From: Streptomyces sp. DvalAA-43
GTDB taxonomy: Bacteria; Actinomycetota; Actinomycetes; Streptomycetales; Streptomycetaceae
Reading direction: 5' to 3'
NCBI RefSeq assembly: GCF_900091725.1
Contig: NZ_FMBW01000071.1
Coordinates: 496,001 to 560,000 of the forward strand
DNA length: 64,000 bases
Position 1 is the first letter of the stretch. Each line of letters begins with the position of its first letter. Below, in pieces: positions 24,675-34,296 of the stretch. Under the pieces are notes generated by a model. The model was given only the letters and a program-made list of their open reading frames with translations, did no database searches and was not told the origin of the DNA. A program made the translations under genes and the position numbers.

Positions 24675-26117
24675 GTGTCGAACGCCAATGAAGACAGCTC
24701 CCGTGCCCTGACCCAGGTGCAGCACCGCGCAGTCAGCGAACTGCTCCGGGTGTCCCCGGTCGCCGACGACCTCGCTCGCCGTTTCCAGGACGCCGGGTTC
24801 GGTCTCGCCCTGGTCGGTGGCTCGGTCCGGGACGCGCTTCTCGGCAGGCTCGGGAACGACCTGGACTTTACGACTGATGCCCGCCCCGAGGCCGTACTGA
24901 AGATCGTCCGCCCGTGGGCCGACTCGGTCTGGGAGGTCGGGATCGCCTTCGGCACCGTGGGCGCCCAGAAGGACGGCTACCAGATCGAGGTCACCACCTA
25001 CAGGTCGGAGGCGTACGACCGGACCTCCCGCAAGCCCGAGGTGTCCTACGGCGACTCCATCGAGGAAGACCTCGTCCGCCGCGACTTCACGGTCAACGCG
25101 ATGGCCGTCGCGCTTCCGCGGAAGGAGTTCATCGACCCGCACGGCGGCCTTGAGGATCTGGCGGAGCGCGTTCTCCGTACCCCCGGAACCCCCGAGGAAT
25201 CGTTCTCCGACGATCCGCTGCGCATGCTGCGCGCGGCCCGTTTCGCGGCTCAGCTGGACTTCGATGTCGCTCCCGATGTGGTCGCCGCGATGACGGAGAT
25301 GGCCGGACGCATCGAGATCGTCTCCGCCGAACGGGTCAGGGAAGAGCTCAACAAACTGCTGCTCTCCACACACCCCCGCAAGGGCCTGGCGCTGCTCGTC
25401 GACACGGGGCTGGCGCAGCAGGTGCTGCCGGAGCTCCCCGCACTGCGTCTGGAAAGTGACGAGCATCACCGTCACAAGGATGTCTACGAGCATTCGCTGA
25501 CCGTCCTGGAGCAGGCGATCGACCTGGAGAAGGACGGCCCCGATCTGGTTCTGCGGCTCGCCGCTCTCCTCCATGACATCGGCAAGCCCCGGACGCGACG
25601 CTTCGAGAAGGACGGGCGCGTCTCGTTCCATCACCACGAGGTGGTGGGCGCCAAGATGGTCAAGAAGCGGATGACCGAGCTCAAGTACTCCAACGACATG
25701 GTCAAGGACGTCTCGAAGCTGGTGGAACTTCACCTGCGCTTCCACGGTTACGGCGACGGCGAGTGGACGGACTCCGCGGTCCGCCGATATGTGCGGGACG
25801 CCGGGCCCTTGCTGGACCGACTGCACAAGCTGACCCGCTCGGACTGCACTACTCGGAACAAGCGCAAGGCCGCCGCGCTCTCCCGGACCTATGACGGGCT
25901 GGAGGAGCGCATCGCGCAGTTGCAGGAGCAGGAGGAGCTGGATGCCATCCGCCCCGACCTGGACGGCAACGAGATCATGAAGACCCTGGGGGTCGGTCCT
26001 GGTCCGGTGATCGGCAAGGCGTACGCGTTCCTGCTGGAGCTGCGCCTGGAGCACGGCCCGATGGAGCATGACAGGGCGGTCGAGAAGCTCAAGGAGTGGT
26101 GGGCCGCACAGGTCTGA
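24675..26117 (+). CDS. cca: CCA-adding tRNA nucleotidyltransferase
   Basis: Adds or repairs the 3' CCA end of tRNAs without a template. The product has 480 residues. The nucleotidyltransferase motif LVGGSVRDALLG with the metal-binding DLDFTT (~38-62) lies near the N-terminus, followed by RRDFTVNAMAV and the RMLRAARFAAQL neck domain. A C-terminal HD domain (HKDVYEHSLTVLEQ and ALLHDIGKPRTR, ~260-310) carries phosphohydrolase residues. The GTG at 24675 gives the family N-terminus. Related entries are sometimes labelled poly(A) polymerase (pcnA), which is hard to exclude by sequence alone. Confidence 0.93.
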   Translation: MSNANEDSSRALTQVQHRAVSELLRVSPVADDLARRFQDAGFGLALVGGSVRDALLGRLGNDLDFTTDARPEAVLKIVRPWADSVWEVGIAFGTVGAQKDGYQIEVTTYRSEAYDRTSRKPEVSYGDSIEEDLVRRDFTVNAMAVALPRKEFIDPHGGLEDLAERVLRTPGTPEESFSDDPLRMLRAARFAAQLDFDVAPDVVAAMTEMAGRIEIVSAERVREELNKLLLSTHPRKGLALLVDTGLAQQVLPELPALRLESDEHHRHKDVYEHSLTVLEQAIDLEKDGPDLVLRLAALLHDIGKPRTRRFEKDGRVSFHHHEVVGAKMVKKRMTELKYSNDMVKDVSKLVELHLRFHGYGDGEWTDSAVRRYVRDAGPLLDRLHKLTRSDCTTRNKRKAAALSRTYDGLEERIAQLQEQEELDAIRPDLDGNEIMKTLGVGPGPVIGKAYAFLLELRLEHGPMEHDRAVEKLKEWWAAQV

Positions 26118-26147
26118 GGCTGCTGGAGGCTCGCCCGCCGGGGAACG

Positions 26148-26175
26148 GGGTCATGTTTCACGTGAAACATGACCC
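26148..26175. terminator. Palindrome centred on parS site 5
   Basis: A 28-bp perfect palindrome (GGGTCAT + parS + ATGACCC) 31 bp beyond the cca stop, with cca and the MFS gene converging on it. It can form a hairpin in RNA from either strand. Confidence 0.65.
26155..26168. other. parS: parS site 5
   Basis: Perfect GTTTCACGTGAAAC in the cca/MFS convergent junction. Confidence 0.95.
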
Positions 26176-26202
26176 GCCCCGGTGCCGCATCCCGAACAGG
26201 TG

Positions 26203-26234
26203 AGGGGTGCTGTTTCACGTGAAACAGCGCCCCT
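26203..26234. terminator. Palindrome centred on parS site 6
   Basis: A 32-base inverted repeat around parS with one G-T pair. It lies 32 bp before the MFS stop, in the same convergent junction as site 5. Confidence 0.65.
26212..26225. other. parS: parS site 6
   Basis: Perfect GTTTCACGTGAAAC, 57 bp from site 5. It is one of two paired parS sites in the window. Confidence 0.95.
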
Positions 26235-26265
26235 TCGCTATGTCCCCCTCGCCGTGCCTCGAACG

Positions 26266-27534
26266 CTAAGAGGCCTCTCCGGTGCGGTCCCACCGGATGA
26301 TCAGCGCGGCGACGACCGCGTAGAGAACCGCCACCCCGATCACCACTGCGGCCGACCGCCCGTCAGAAGGCAGCATCAGCGCGGAGACCCCCGCGGCCCC
26401 CACGAACGCGACGTTGAACAGCACGTCGTACAGGGCGAAGACCCGGCCCCGGAAGGAATCCTCCACCGAGGTCTGCACCACCGTGTCGGTGGTGATCTTC
26501 GCCCCCTGGGTGACCAGCCCGAGGACGAACGCCGCCACCAGCATCGGTGCGGGCGCGAACCACAGCCCCAGTGCGGGTTCGAGGACGGCGGCCCCCGCCG
26601 CGCACACCGCCATCCAGCGCAGCCGGCCGAGCCGTCCCGCCGCCCAGGGCGTCAGCACGGCCGCCGCGAAGAACCCCGCACCGGAGACCCCCACGGCCAG
26701 TCCGAGGAGCGCCAGGCCCTCGGATTCGCTGTCGGTCCAGGCGTACCGGCACAGCATCAGCACCATCACGGTCAGCGCTCCGTAGCAGAAGCGCATCACG
26801 GTCATGGCGGCCAGCACCCGGCCGGCCTGCTTCCGCTCCGCCAGATGGCGCAACCCGTCGGACAGCCCCCGCGCGGTAACGGCCAGGGCCGTGCCCAGCC
26901 CGGTCCGGTGTCCGTCCCGATCCGGTCCGAGCAGCCCGGTGGCAAGGGTCAGGGAGGCCAGCGCCGAAGCGAGATAGAGCGCCGCGCCCAGCAGCACCAC
27001 GGCGGCATCGGAGTCCGCGAGGACCAGCCGCACGGCGAAGGCGAGCCCGCCGCCCGCCGTGGCGGCGAGTGTTCCGGCGGTCGGTGAGAGCGAGTTGGCG
27101 AGCACCAGCCGGTCGCTGTCGACGACACGCGGCAGCGCGGCCGAGAGACCGGCCAGGACGAAGCGGTTGACCGCGGTGACGCACAGCGCCGAGGAGTAGA
27201 AGAGCCAGTCGGGTGCGGAGCCGAGGATGAGGAGCGCCGTGCAGCAGGCGAGGACGGCACGCAGCAGGTTCCCGTACAGAAAGACCTGGCGGCGCGGCCA
27301 GCGGTCCAGCAAGGCACCGGCAAAGGGGCCGATGAGCGAGTAGGGCAGCAGCAGTACCGCCATCGCGGAGGCGATGGCACCCGCCGAAGCCTGTTTCTCG
27401 GGGGAGAAGACGACATGGGCCGCCAGTGCCACCTGGAAGACGCCGTCGGCCGACTGGGAGAGGAGTCGTACGGCCAGTAGACGACGGAAGTTCCGAAGGC
27501 GCAGAAGAACGCGCAGATCACCCACGACGGCCAT
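26266..27534 (-). CDS. MFS transporter
   Basis: A 422-residue major facilitator protein with about 12 membrane helices. The loop after helix 2 reads LLDRWPRRQVFLYGN (~65-79), a variant of the MFS signature DRxGRR, and a second half-repeat starts near the central cytoplasmic loop HRTGLGTALAVTARGLSDGLRHL. It resembles the drug-exporter type with no substrate clue in the neighbourhood. The ATG at 27534 was preferred over an upstream start that would add 34 low-confidence residues. Confidence 0.85.
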   Translation of the reverse strand: MAVVGDLRVLLRLRNFRRLLAVRLLSQSADGVFQVALAAHVVFSPEKQASAGAIASAMAVLLLPYSLIGPFAGALLDRWPRRQVFLYGNLLRAVLACCTALLILGSAPDWLFYSSALCVTAVNRFVLAGLSAALPRVVDSDRLVLANSLSPTAGTLAATAGGGLAFAVRLVLADSDAAVVLLGAALYLASALASLTLATGLLGPDRDGHRTGLGTALAVTARGLSDGLRHLAERKQAGRVLAAMTVMRFCYGALTVMVLMLCRYAWTDSESEGLALLGLAVGVSGAGFFAAAVLTPWAAGRLGRLRWMAVCAAGAAVLEPALGLWFAPAPMLVAAFVLGLVTQGAKITTDTVVQTSVEDSFRGRVFALYDVLFNVAFVGAAGVSALMLPSDGRSAAVVIGVAVLYAVVAALIIRWDRTGEAS

Positions 27535-27658
27535 GTGATCAAGGGTCACATACGTTGAGGGTCCCCGGACAGATTGCCCGGGGACCCTCAACAGTGCGGA
27601 AAGGAGAGAGCGTTGCCGCTCAGTATCCGGCCGCACGGACGCGCCGTGTCCGGCTGCG

Positions 27659-28741
27659 TCAGTTGGCGACCTCGCCGCGGATGAACTTCTCGACGTTCTC
27701 GCGGGCCTCGTCGTCGAAGTACTGGACCGGCGGGGACTTCATGAAGTACGAGGACGCGGAGAGGATCGGGCCACCGATGCCACGGTCCTTGGCGATCTTC
27801 GCAGCACGGACGGCGTCGATGATGACACCGGCGGAGTTCGGGGAGTCCCACACCTCGAGCTTGTACTCCAGGTTCAGCGGAACGTCACCGAAGGCGCGGC
27901 CCTCCAGACGCACGTACGCCCACTTGCGGTCGTCCAGCCAGGCCACGTAGTCCGACGGACCGATGTGGACGTTGTCCGCACCGAGCTCGCGGTCACGGAT
28001 CTGGGAGGTGACGGCCTGCGTCTTGGAGATCTTCTTGGACTCCAGGCGCTCACGCTCGAGCATGTTCTTGAAGTCCATGTTGCCGCCGACGTTCAGCTGC
28101 ATCGTGCGGTCCAGGATGACGCCCCGGTCCTCGAAGAGCTTCGCCATCACGCGGTGCGTGATGGTGGCGCCGACCTGCGACTTGATGTCGTCGCCGACGA
28201 TCGGGACACCGGCCTCGGTGAACTTGTCCGCCCACTCCTTGGTGCCTGCGATGAAGACCGGGAGAGCGTTGACGAACGCGACCTTGGCGTCGATGGCGCA
28301 CTGCGCGTAGAACTTCGCAGCGACCTCGGAGCCGACGGGCAGGTAGCAGACGAGGACGTCGACCTTGCGGTCCTTGAGGATCTGGACGATGTCGACCGGG
28401 GCCTCGGTCGACTCCTCGATGGTCTGGCGGTAGTACTTGCCGAGACCGTCGTGGGTGTGGCCGCGCTGGACGGTGACGCCGGAGTTCGGCACGTCGCAGA
28501 GCTTGATGGTGTTGTTCTCGCTGGCACCGATGGCGTCCGCGAGGTCGAGGCCGACCTTCTTCGCGTCGACGTCGAAGGCGGCGACGAACTCGACGTCCCG
28601 TACGTGGTAGTCGCCGAACTGGACGTGCATCAGACCGGGCACCCTGCCGGCCGGATCGGCGTCCTTGTAGTACTCGACGCCCTGGACCAGCGAGGCGGCG
28701 CAGTTGCCCACGCCGACGATGGCTACGCGAACCGAACCCAT
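27659..28741 (-). CDS. ino1: Inositol-3-phosphate synthase
   Basis: Converts glucose 6-phosphate to 1L-myo-inositol 1-phosphate with NAD+, the first step to phosphatidylinositol and mycothiol in actinobacteria. The product has 360 residues. The NAD motif is VAIVGVGNCAASLVQGVEYY (~6-25), followed by GDDIKSQVGATITHRVMAKL (~198-217) and the conserved NVGGNMDFKNML. It lies 62 bp downstream of a PadR-type regulator gene, which may control it. Confidence 0.94.
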   Translation of the reverse strand: MGSVRVAIVGVGNCAASLVQGVEYYKDADPAGRVPGLMHVQFGDYHVRDVEFVAAFDVDAKKVGLDLADAIGASENNTIKLCDVPNSGVTVQRGHTHDGLGKYYRQTIEESTEAPVDIVQILKDRKVDVLVCYLPVGSEVAAKFYAQCAIDAKVAFVNALPVFIAGTKEWADKFTEAGVPIVGDDIKSQVGATITHRVMAKLFEDRGVILDRTMQLNVGGNMDFKNMLERERLESKKISKTQAVTSQIRDRELGADNVHIGPSDYVAWLDDRKWAYVRLEGRAFGDVPLNLEYKLEVWDSPNSAGVIIDAVRAAKIAKDRGIGGPILSASSYFMKSPPVQYFDDEARENVEKFIRGEVAN

Positions 28742-28803
28742 TCCGGTTGCTCCCTGTGTGTTTTGGATGTTTCCGATGAGGGCCCCGCGGATCTGCGGGT
28801 GCC

Positions 28804-29511
28804 TCACTCTGCGGTGTCGTCGGACGGATCCGGCGGGGTGTCACCCCGGCGCCGGGGCAGGCCGCCCGTCTCTCCTGCTGTGTTCTGCTGAGCTTCGCTC
28901 CCGGGCGAGGATCGTCGCTGATCCCGTCCCGACCGCTCGCTCTCGATGAGCTCGTTCAGCCAGCGCACTTCGCGCTCCACGGACTCCATGCCGTGTCGCT
29001 GCAGCTCAAGTGTGTAGTCGTCGAGGCGCTCGCGGGTGCGGGCCAGAGAGGCCCGCATCTTCTCCAGCCGCTCCTCCAGCCGGCTGCGCCGGCCTTCCAG
29101 GACGCGCATCCGTACCTCGTGCTCCGTCTGCCCGAAGAAGGCGAAACGGGCTGCGAAGTGCTCGTCCTCCCAGGAGTCGGGCCCGGTGTGCGAGAGCAGC
29201 TCCTCGAAGTGCTCCTTACCTTCCGCCGTCAGCCGGTAGACGATCTTGGCGCGGCGCCCGGCCAGAGATGAGGCGGGGGCGACCGCACGGCCGGCGGTGG
29301 GCGGAGTGTCGGCAGGAGCGGCACCCGGCTCCTCTATCAACCAGCCGTTGGCGACCAGCGTCTTGAGACAGGGGTAAAGGGTGCCGTAGCTGAAGGCGCG
29401 GAAGATCCCCAACGAGGTGTTGAGGCGCTTGCGCAGCTCATAGCCATGCATCGGGGACTCGCGGAGCAGTCCGAGAACGGCGAATTCGAGGATGCCGGAG
29501 CGTCTGCTCAA
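28804..29511 (-). CDS. PadR family transcriptional regulator
   Basis: A 235-residue winged-helix regulator. The DNA-binding domain (~1-85) starts SRRSGILEFAVLGLLRESPM and contains HGYELRKRLNTSLGIFRAF and YPCLKTLVANGWL. The C-terminal half is a coiled-coil dimerisation region (~130-190). The TTG start at 29511 was chosen because GGAGGAGG lies five bases upstream. Other starts add nothing conserved. A 23-bp palindrome in its leader (29573-29595) fits PadR operators, suggesting autoregulation and control of the downstream ino1 gene. Confidence 0.9.
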   Translation of the reverse strand: MSRRSGILEFAVLGLLRESPMHGYELRKRLNTSLGIFRAFSYGTLYPCLKTLVANGWLIEEPGAAPADTPPTAGRAVAPASSLAGRRAKIVYRLTAEGKEHFEELLSHTGPDSWEDEHFAARFAFFGQTEHEVRMRVLEGRRSRLEERLEKMRASLARTRERLDDYTLELQRHGMESVEREVRWLNELIESERSGRDQRRSSPGSEAQQNTAGETGGLPRRRGDTPPDPSDDTAE

Positions 29512-29572
29512 CTTCGCCTCCTCCTTCACCGAGTGCTCTTGCGAAGCCCTGTGCCGGGCCGATGTACCGAGC

Positions 29573-29595
29573 TGATGTATCGACTCGATACATCA
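29573..29595. promoter_or_regulatory. Candidate PadR operator
   Basis: Palindrome with 10-bp perfect arms (TGATGTATCG / CGATACATCA) and a three-base spacer, 62 bp upstream of the PadR start. The ATGT...ACAT core is characteristic of PadR-family operators. It could also act on the divergent PBP gene. Confidence 0.7.
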
Positions 29596-29899
29596 CGACG
29601 ATAGATCGGTCCTCGCGATGCGACAAGGGGAGCCATCGTGAACGGCGTCACATCGAGAATTCGTAGGCACCGACTTGCGTTGTTTGGGGTGAAGTTCGGT
29701 CCTAGGAGGGTTTTGACCGTGCGTAGTCTGTGCGGCATGCAGACCACCGGGAACCGCGTGACGCACGCGCGCGTCAGTCTCCGCGGACCAGCCGGACGCA
29801 TGGCGGACGAGCCTGACGCAGGGCTGGTCCGTAATTCGGGGGACCGGATCTCAACTGCCGCTTCCAGGCGCTCTCGCCTGCCCGAGGAGTAGTCGTTCG

Positions 29900-32620
29900 A
29901 TGAGCGAGCACCGTCGCAAAACGCCGCAACCACAAGGTGGTGGGCGTGCAGCGGCCAGACGAGCTGCCCAGCAGTCCTCAGGACGCCGCGCCGCTCCGTC
30001 ACACGGAGTAACGTCCGAATCACCTTCCGATGCGCCGGGTGGGGACACTCCGTACGGCGGGCGCGCGGCGGCCAGACGAGCCGCCCAGCGGGGCGGCGGC
30101 CGAGGCGGCGGTGGTGGTGGTGGACGTCGCCGCGGTGGCGGTGGCGACGCCGGTCATGAGGGCCCCGGCAGGGGGCGTGGCCGTGCGGGCCAGCGCCCTG
30201 TCAAGAAACGCTTCATCGACTACCCGCGCGCCGGGAAGTACGGCGCGCGGCGCTGGGTGCCGTCGTGGAAGCTGGCCTCCGGCCTCTGCGTCGGCTTTCT
30301 CGGCGCGCTGATGGGCATCGGCGGGATCGCGTACGCGATGGTCGGCCTGCCCAATGTGAACGAAGCCGCGAAGGCGCAGAACAACGTCTACCTGTGGGAC
30401 GACGGCTCGCAGATGGTTGCCACCGGTAGTGAGGTCAACCGCCAGATAATCAGCTTCGAGCAGATCCCCGACGCCATGCGGAACGCCGTGATCTCCGCCG
30501 AGAACAAGTCCTTCGAGCATGACCGGGGCATCGACCCCATGGGCATCGCCCGAGCCCTGTTCAACATGGCGACCGGCGGCGAGACCCAGGGTGGTTCGAC
30601 GATCACCCAGCAGTACGTGAAGAACTCTCGTCTCTCCCAGGAACAGACCCTGAGCAGGAAGTTCCAGGAACTCTTCATCACGCTCAAGGTCACCAACAAG
30701 ATGAAGAAGAACGAGATCATCAGGGACTACCTCAACGTCTCGTACTACGGGCGAGGTGCTTCGGGGATCCAGGCGGCGGCCAGGACGTACTACGGCAAGG
30801 ACGCCGTGGATCTGAATCCGAGCGAGTGCGCGTTCCTGGCCACGCTGCTCAAGGGCGCGTCCTACTACGACCCGGCGGGCGCCACCGACGTCGATCCCAA
30901 GCAGGCGACGCCGAAGCTGAACACCGAGCGGGCCAAGAAGCGCTGGAAGTGGATCCTCGACGAAGAGGTCAAGGACGGACGTCTTTCGCAGACGGAGCGG
31001 GCCAAGTACACCGAGTTCCCGGATCCCCTCCCGCTGAAGAAGAGTCCCCAGCTCGGCGGCCAGACCGGATACCTGGTCGACCTGGCCAAGAAGTACTTCC
31101 TCAACAACACCCCCGGCGTCACGGCGGACATGCTGGCCCAAGGCGGCTACCAGATCCACACCACCTTCAACAAGAAGAAGGTGAACGAGCTCAACGCCGC
31201 GGTCAAGAAGGTCTACGACAAAAAGATCAAGCCGAAGGAGCGCCCCGAGACGGACACCCACGTCCAGTTCGGCGGCGGCTCGGTGGATCCCAAGACCGGG
31301 GCCATCGTGGCGATCTACGGCGGCCAGGATGCGACCAAGCACTTCACCAACAACGCCGACCCCACCGGTGCGCAGGTCGGTTCGACCTTCAAGCCGTTCG
31401 TACTGGCGGCGGCGATGGAGTACGGCAAGCGGGACCCCTCGCTCGGGGAGGACCAGGGGCCGTCCGAGCGCACGCCGGTCTCGCCGCTCAGCATCTACAA
31501 CGCCGACGACCGGCTGAAGATCAAGAAGTACAACGGCGACATCTGGATGGACGAGAACGGCAAGGAGTGGCTGCAGGCCAACGACGGCCATGAGTCGAAG
31601 GGCAACATCACCCTTCGCGAGGCCATGCGGGTCTCCGCCAACTCCCCGTACGTGCAGCTCGGCATGGACGTCGGCACCGACAAGGTGAAGGAAGTCGCCA
31701 TACACGCGGGGCTCAAGGACGACGATCAGATGGCGGATTCGCATGTGCCGTCGTTCTCCATCGGTACGTCCTCGCCCAGCGCGATCCGTATGGCCGGCGC
31801 GTACGCGACCTTCGCCGCCAGCGGTATGCAGCGCGAGCCCTACTCGGTCTCCGAGGTGAAGCACGAGGGCAAGGTGGTCTACCAGCACAAGGACGTCCAA
31901 AAGCGTGCCTTCGAACCCGCGATCGCCGACAACGTCACCGACGTCCTGAAGAACGTCGTCGAGAAGGGGACCGGTACCCCCGCGCAGCTCCCCGGCCGCG
32001 ACGTGGCGGGCAAGACCGGTACGACGGACGACAACAAGTCGGCCTGGTTCGTCGGCTACACGCCCCAGCTGTCCACGGCCATCAGCATGTACCGGCTCGA
32101 CGACGATGCGGCGAACAAGGATCGCAAGTTCGAGAAGATGTACGGCACGGGTGGCGAGAAGACGATCCACGGTGCGTCGTTCCCGGCCGAGATCTGGCAC
32201 GACTACATGGCGGGTGCGCTGAAGGGCATGCCGGCCCTGACCTTCCCGGAGCCGGAGCCGATCGGCGACAAGGTCTACGGCGGCGGCGCGCAGAGCCCCA
32301 AGCCGACGCCCCCCGCGTCGACGACACCGTCGCCGACCAAGTCGGTGACCGAACCGCCCTCGAAGGAAACGACCCCGCCGCCGCCCGACCCCGGCGAGAC
32401 CTGCGGTACGTGGGACTGGGACTGCCAGCACAACAACGGCGGGAGCAGCGACGGGGCGAACGGCGGAAACGACGGTGGTACCGGCGGTACTCCCCCGACG
32501 ACCGACCCACCGACCGGCGGAAACGCGAACGGCGGCAATGGCGGCAACGGCGGGAACGGCGGCGACGGAGGGAACGGGAACGGCGGCGACGGAGGGTTCA
32601 TCGCCGGACCGGCCGGATAA
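29900..32620 (+). CDS. Bifunctional penicillin-binding protein (class A)
   Basis: Polymerises and cross-links peptidoglycan, 906 residues. A basic Arg/Gly-rich cytoplasmic tail (~1-110) precedes one membrane helix (~118-145). The GT51 glycosyltransferase domain (~165-340) has the ENKSFEHDRGIDPMGIARAL, GGSTITQQYVKN and RKFQELFITLK motifs. The transpeptidase domain (~440-770) has STFK as the acylated serine motif, SAN as the second motif and KTGTT as the third. The C-terminal ~100 residues are Pro/Thr then Gly/Asn-rich. The upstream region is shared with the divergent PadR gene. Confidence 0.93.
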   Translation: MSEHRRKTPQPQGGGRAAARRAAQQSSGRRAAPSHGVTSESPSDAPGGDTPYGGRAAARRAAQRGGGRGGGGGGGRRRGGGGDAGHEGPGRGRGRAGQRPVKKRFIDYPRAGKYGARRWVPSWKLASGLCVGFLGALMGIGGIAYAMVGLPNVNEAAKAQNNVYLWDDGSQMVATGSEVNRQIISFEQIPDAMRNAVISAENKSFEHDRGIDPMGIARALFNMATGGETQGGSTITQQYVKNSRLSQEQTLSRKFQELFITLKVTNKMKKNEIIRDYLNVSYYGRGASGIQAAARTYYGKDAVDLNPSECAFLATLLKGASYYDPAGATDVDPKQATPKLNTERAKKRWKWILDEEVKDGRLSQTERAKYTEFPDPLPLKKSPQLGGQTGYLVDLAKKYFLNNTPGVTADMLAQGGYQIHTTFNKKKVNELNAAVKKVYDKKIKPKERPETDTHVQFGGGSVDPKTGAIVAIYGGQDATKHFTNNADPTGAQVGSTFKPFVLAAAMEYGKRDPSLGEDQGPSERTPVSPLSIYNADDRLKIKKYNGDIWMDENGKEWLQANDGHESKGNITLREAMRVSANSPYVQLGMDVGTDKVKEVAIHAGLKDDDQMADSHVPSFSIGTSSPSAIRMAGAYATFAASGMQREPYSVSEVKHEGKVVYQHKDVQKRAFEPAIADNVTDVLKNVVEKGTGTPAQLPGRDVAGKTGTTDDNKSAWFVGYTPQLSTAISMYRLDDDAANKDRKFEKMYGTGGEKTIHGASFPAEIWHDYMAGALKGMPALTFPEPEPIGDKVYGGGAQSPKPTPPASTTPSPTKSVTEPPSKETTPPPPDPGETCGTWDWDCQHNNGGSSDGANGGNDGGTGGTPPTTDPPTGGNANGGNGGNGGNGGDGGNGNGGDGGFIAGPAG

Positions 32621-32652
32621 CGTCCGCCCGGCCCGAGGGGCCGACCGGTCAT

Positions 32653-32686
32653 GAGGGCCGCCGCACCATCCGGTGCGGCGGCCCTC
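32653..32686 (+). terminator. Terminator after the PBP gene
   Basis: Perfect 15-bp stem (GAGGGCCGCCGCACC and its complement) with a four-base loop, 33 bp after the PBP stop and 37 bp before the next start. It separates the PBP and mannosyltransferase transcripts. Confidence 0.8.
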
Positions 32687-32722
32687 GCGGTTTCCACAGT
32701 CCCGTACGGCAGGATGAGCGGC

Positions 32723-34222
32723 ATGCCAAGCGCAGAAGACACGAGCGTGCACCAGCACCAGGAACGGTCCGTCGTGCGGCCCACGCACCAGGACGAGGTC
32801 GCCGCGGCCGGCAGCGAGCTGATCGGCGGGCGCTCCGGGCGCTGGGCACGGTTCGGAGGCACGGCGCTCACACCCGTGGCCGTCGTCGCCCTGGTGGCTC
32901 TCGGGATGTTCGCGCTGGGCATGGTGCAGAAGCTGCCCTGTTACAACTGGGCGTGGTTCAGGGGCGCGAGCTCGCAGTACACGCACGCCTGCTACTCGGA
33001 CATTCCGCATCTCTTCGCCGCACGCGGATTCTCCGACGGCCTCGTGCCCTACTTCGACCGGCTGCCCGGCGACATGCAGTACCTGGAGTACCCCGTCCTG
33101 ACGGGCGTGTTCATGCAGGTCGCCTCCTGGCTGACGCCGGGCGGATCCCTCCAGTACCGCGAGCAGCTGTACTGGATGGTCAACGCGGGCATGCTGATGA
33201 TCTGCGCCGTGATCATCGCCGTCTGTGTCGCCCGTACGCACCGGCGCCGCCCCTGGGACGGGCTGCTGGTCGCCCTCGCGCCGGCCTTCGCGCTCACCGC
33301 GACGATCAACTGGGACCTGCTGGCCGTCGCGCTGACGGCCGCGGCGATGCTGATGTGGTCCCGGGGACGGGCGCTGGCGTTCGGCATCCTCATCGGCCTC
33401 GCCACGGCCGCCAAGCTGTATCCCGTGTTCCTGCTGGGGCCGGTGTTCGTGCTGTGCTGGCGGGCGGGCAAGTGGCGGGAGTTCGGCATGGCCACGCTCG
33501 GGGCGGCGGTGTCCTGGCTGGTGGTGAATCTGCCGGTGATGGCCCTCGCCCCCGAGGGCTGGAAGAAGTTCTACACATTCAGCGAGGAACGGGGCATCGA
33601 CTTCGGTTCCTTCTGGCTGATCATCACCCAGCGCACCGGCGAGGGCATCGAGGTCTCGACCGTCAACACCGTCTCGACCCTGACGACGGTCCTGCTGTGC
33701 GCCGCCATCGGCGCGCTCACCCTGACGGCGCCGCGCAGGCCGCGCTTCGCGCAGCTCGCCTTCCTCGTCGTCGCGGCGTTCATCCTGGTCAACAAGGTCT
33801 ACTCGCCGCAGTACGTGCTGTGGCTGATCCCCCTGGCCGCCCTGGCCAGGCCGCGCTGGCGCGACTTCCTGATCTGGCAGGCCTGCGAGGTCCTGTACTT
33901 CCTGGGGATCTGGCTGTACCTCGCGTACACGACGAGCGGGGACAAGCACCAGGGGCTGCCCACGGAGGGCTACCAGCTGGCGATCGCCCTGCACCTGCTG
34001 GGCACGCTGTACCTCTGTGCCGTGGTCGTACGGGACATCCTCATGCCGGAGCGGGACGTCGTACGGCGCGACGGGTCGGACGATCCGTCCGGCGGGGTGC
34101 TCGACGGGGCCCCGGACGCGTTCGTGCTGGGGCGGGCGGCGCATCCGCCGGAGCACGCCCACGCCGCGGTGGAAGGGCCGCGGGTGGAGTGGGGCGCGGC
34201 GCGCGGACCGGTCGCCGACTGA
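32723..34222 (+). CDS. GT87/DUF2029-type membrane glycosyltransferase
   Basis: A 499-residue polytopic membrane protein of the GT-C class, resembling polyprenyl-phosphate-mannose-dependent mannosyltransferases (GT87, DUF2029). A first membrane helix (~58-80) is followed by a luminal region with YSDIPHLFAARGFSDGLVPYFDRL and then ~10 more helices. The cytoplasmic C-terminal tail (~455-499) is Gly/Ala-rich. The ATG at 32723 has AGGA eight bases upstream. ATG 32714 is an alternative. The acceptor is unknown; the cell-wall neighbours suggest an envelope polymer. Confidence 0.82.
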   Translation: MPSAEDTSVHQHQERSVVRPTHQDEVAAAGSELIGGRSGRWARFGGTALTPVAVVALVALGMFALGMVQKLPCYNWAWFRGASSQYTHACYSDIPHLFAARGFSDGLVPYFDRLPGDMQYLEYPVLTGVFMQVASWLTPGGSLQYREQLYWMVNAGMLMICAVIIAVCVARTHRRRPWDGLLVALAPAFALTATINWDLLAVALTAAAMLMWSRGRALAFGILIGLATAAKLYPVFLLGPVFVLCWRAGKWREFGMATLGAAVSWLVVNLPVMALAPEGWKKFYTFSEERGIDFGSFWLIITQRTGEGIEVSTVNTVSTLTTVLLCAAIGALTLTAPRRPRFAQLAFLVVAAFILVNKVYSPQYVLWLIPLAALARPRWRDFLIWQACEVLYFLGIWLYLAYTTSGDKHQGLPTEGYQLAIALHLLGTLYLCAVVVRDILMPERDVVRRDGSDDPSGGVLDGAPDAFVLGRAAHPPEHAHAAVEGPRVEWGAARGPVAD

Positions 34223-34257
34223 GAACCGGGTCTCTCCCGAAGGGAGAGACCCGGTTC
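34223..34257. terminator. Bidirectional terminator, GT87/racemase-like genes
   Basis: Perfect 16-bp stem (GAACCGGGTCTCTCCC and its complement) with a three-base loop, starting at the glycosyltransferase stop. The converging racemase-like gene ends 39 bp further on. Confidence 0.9.
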
Positions 34258-34296
34258 CGTTGCGGGGACTGCCGTGCGATCGGGGCCGGGCAGGCC

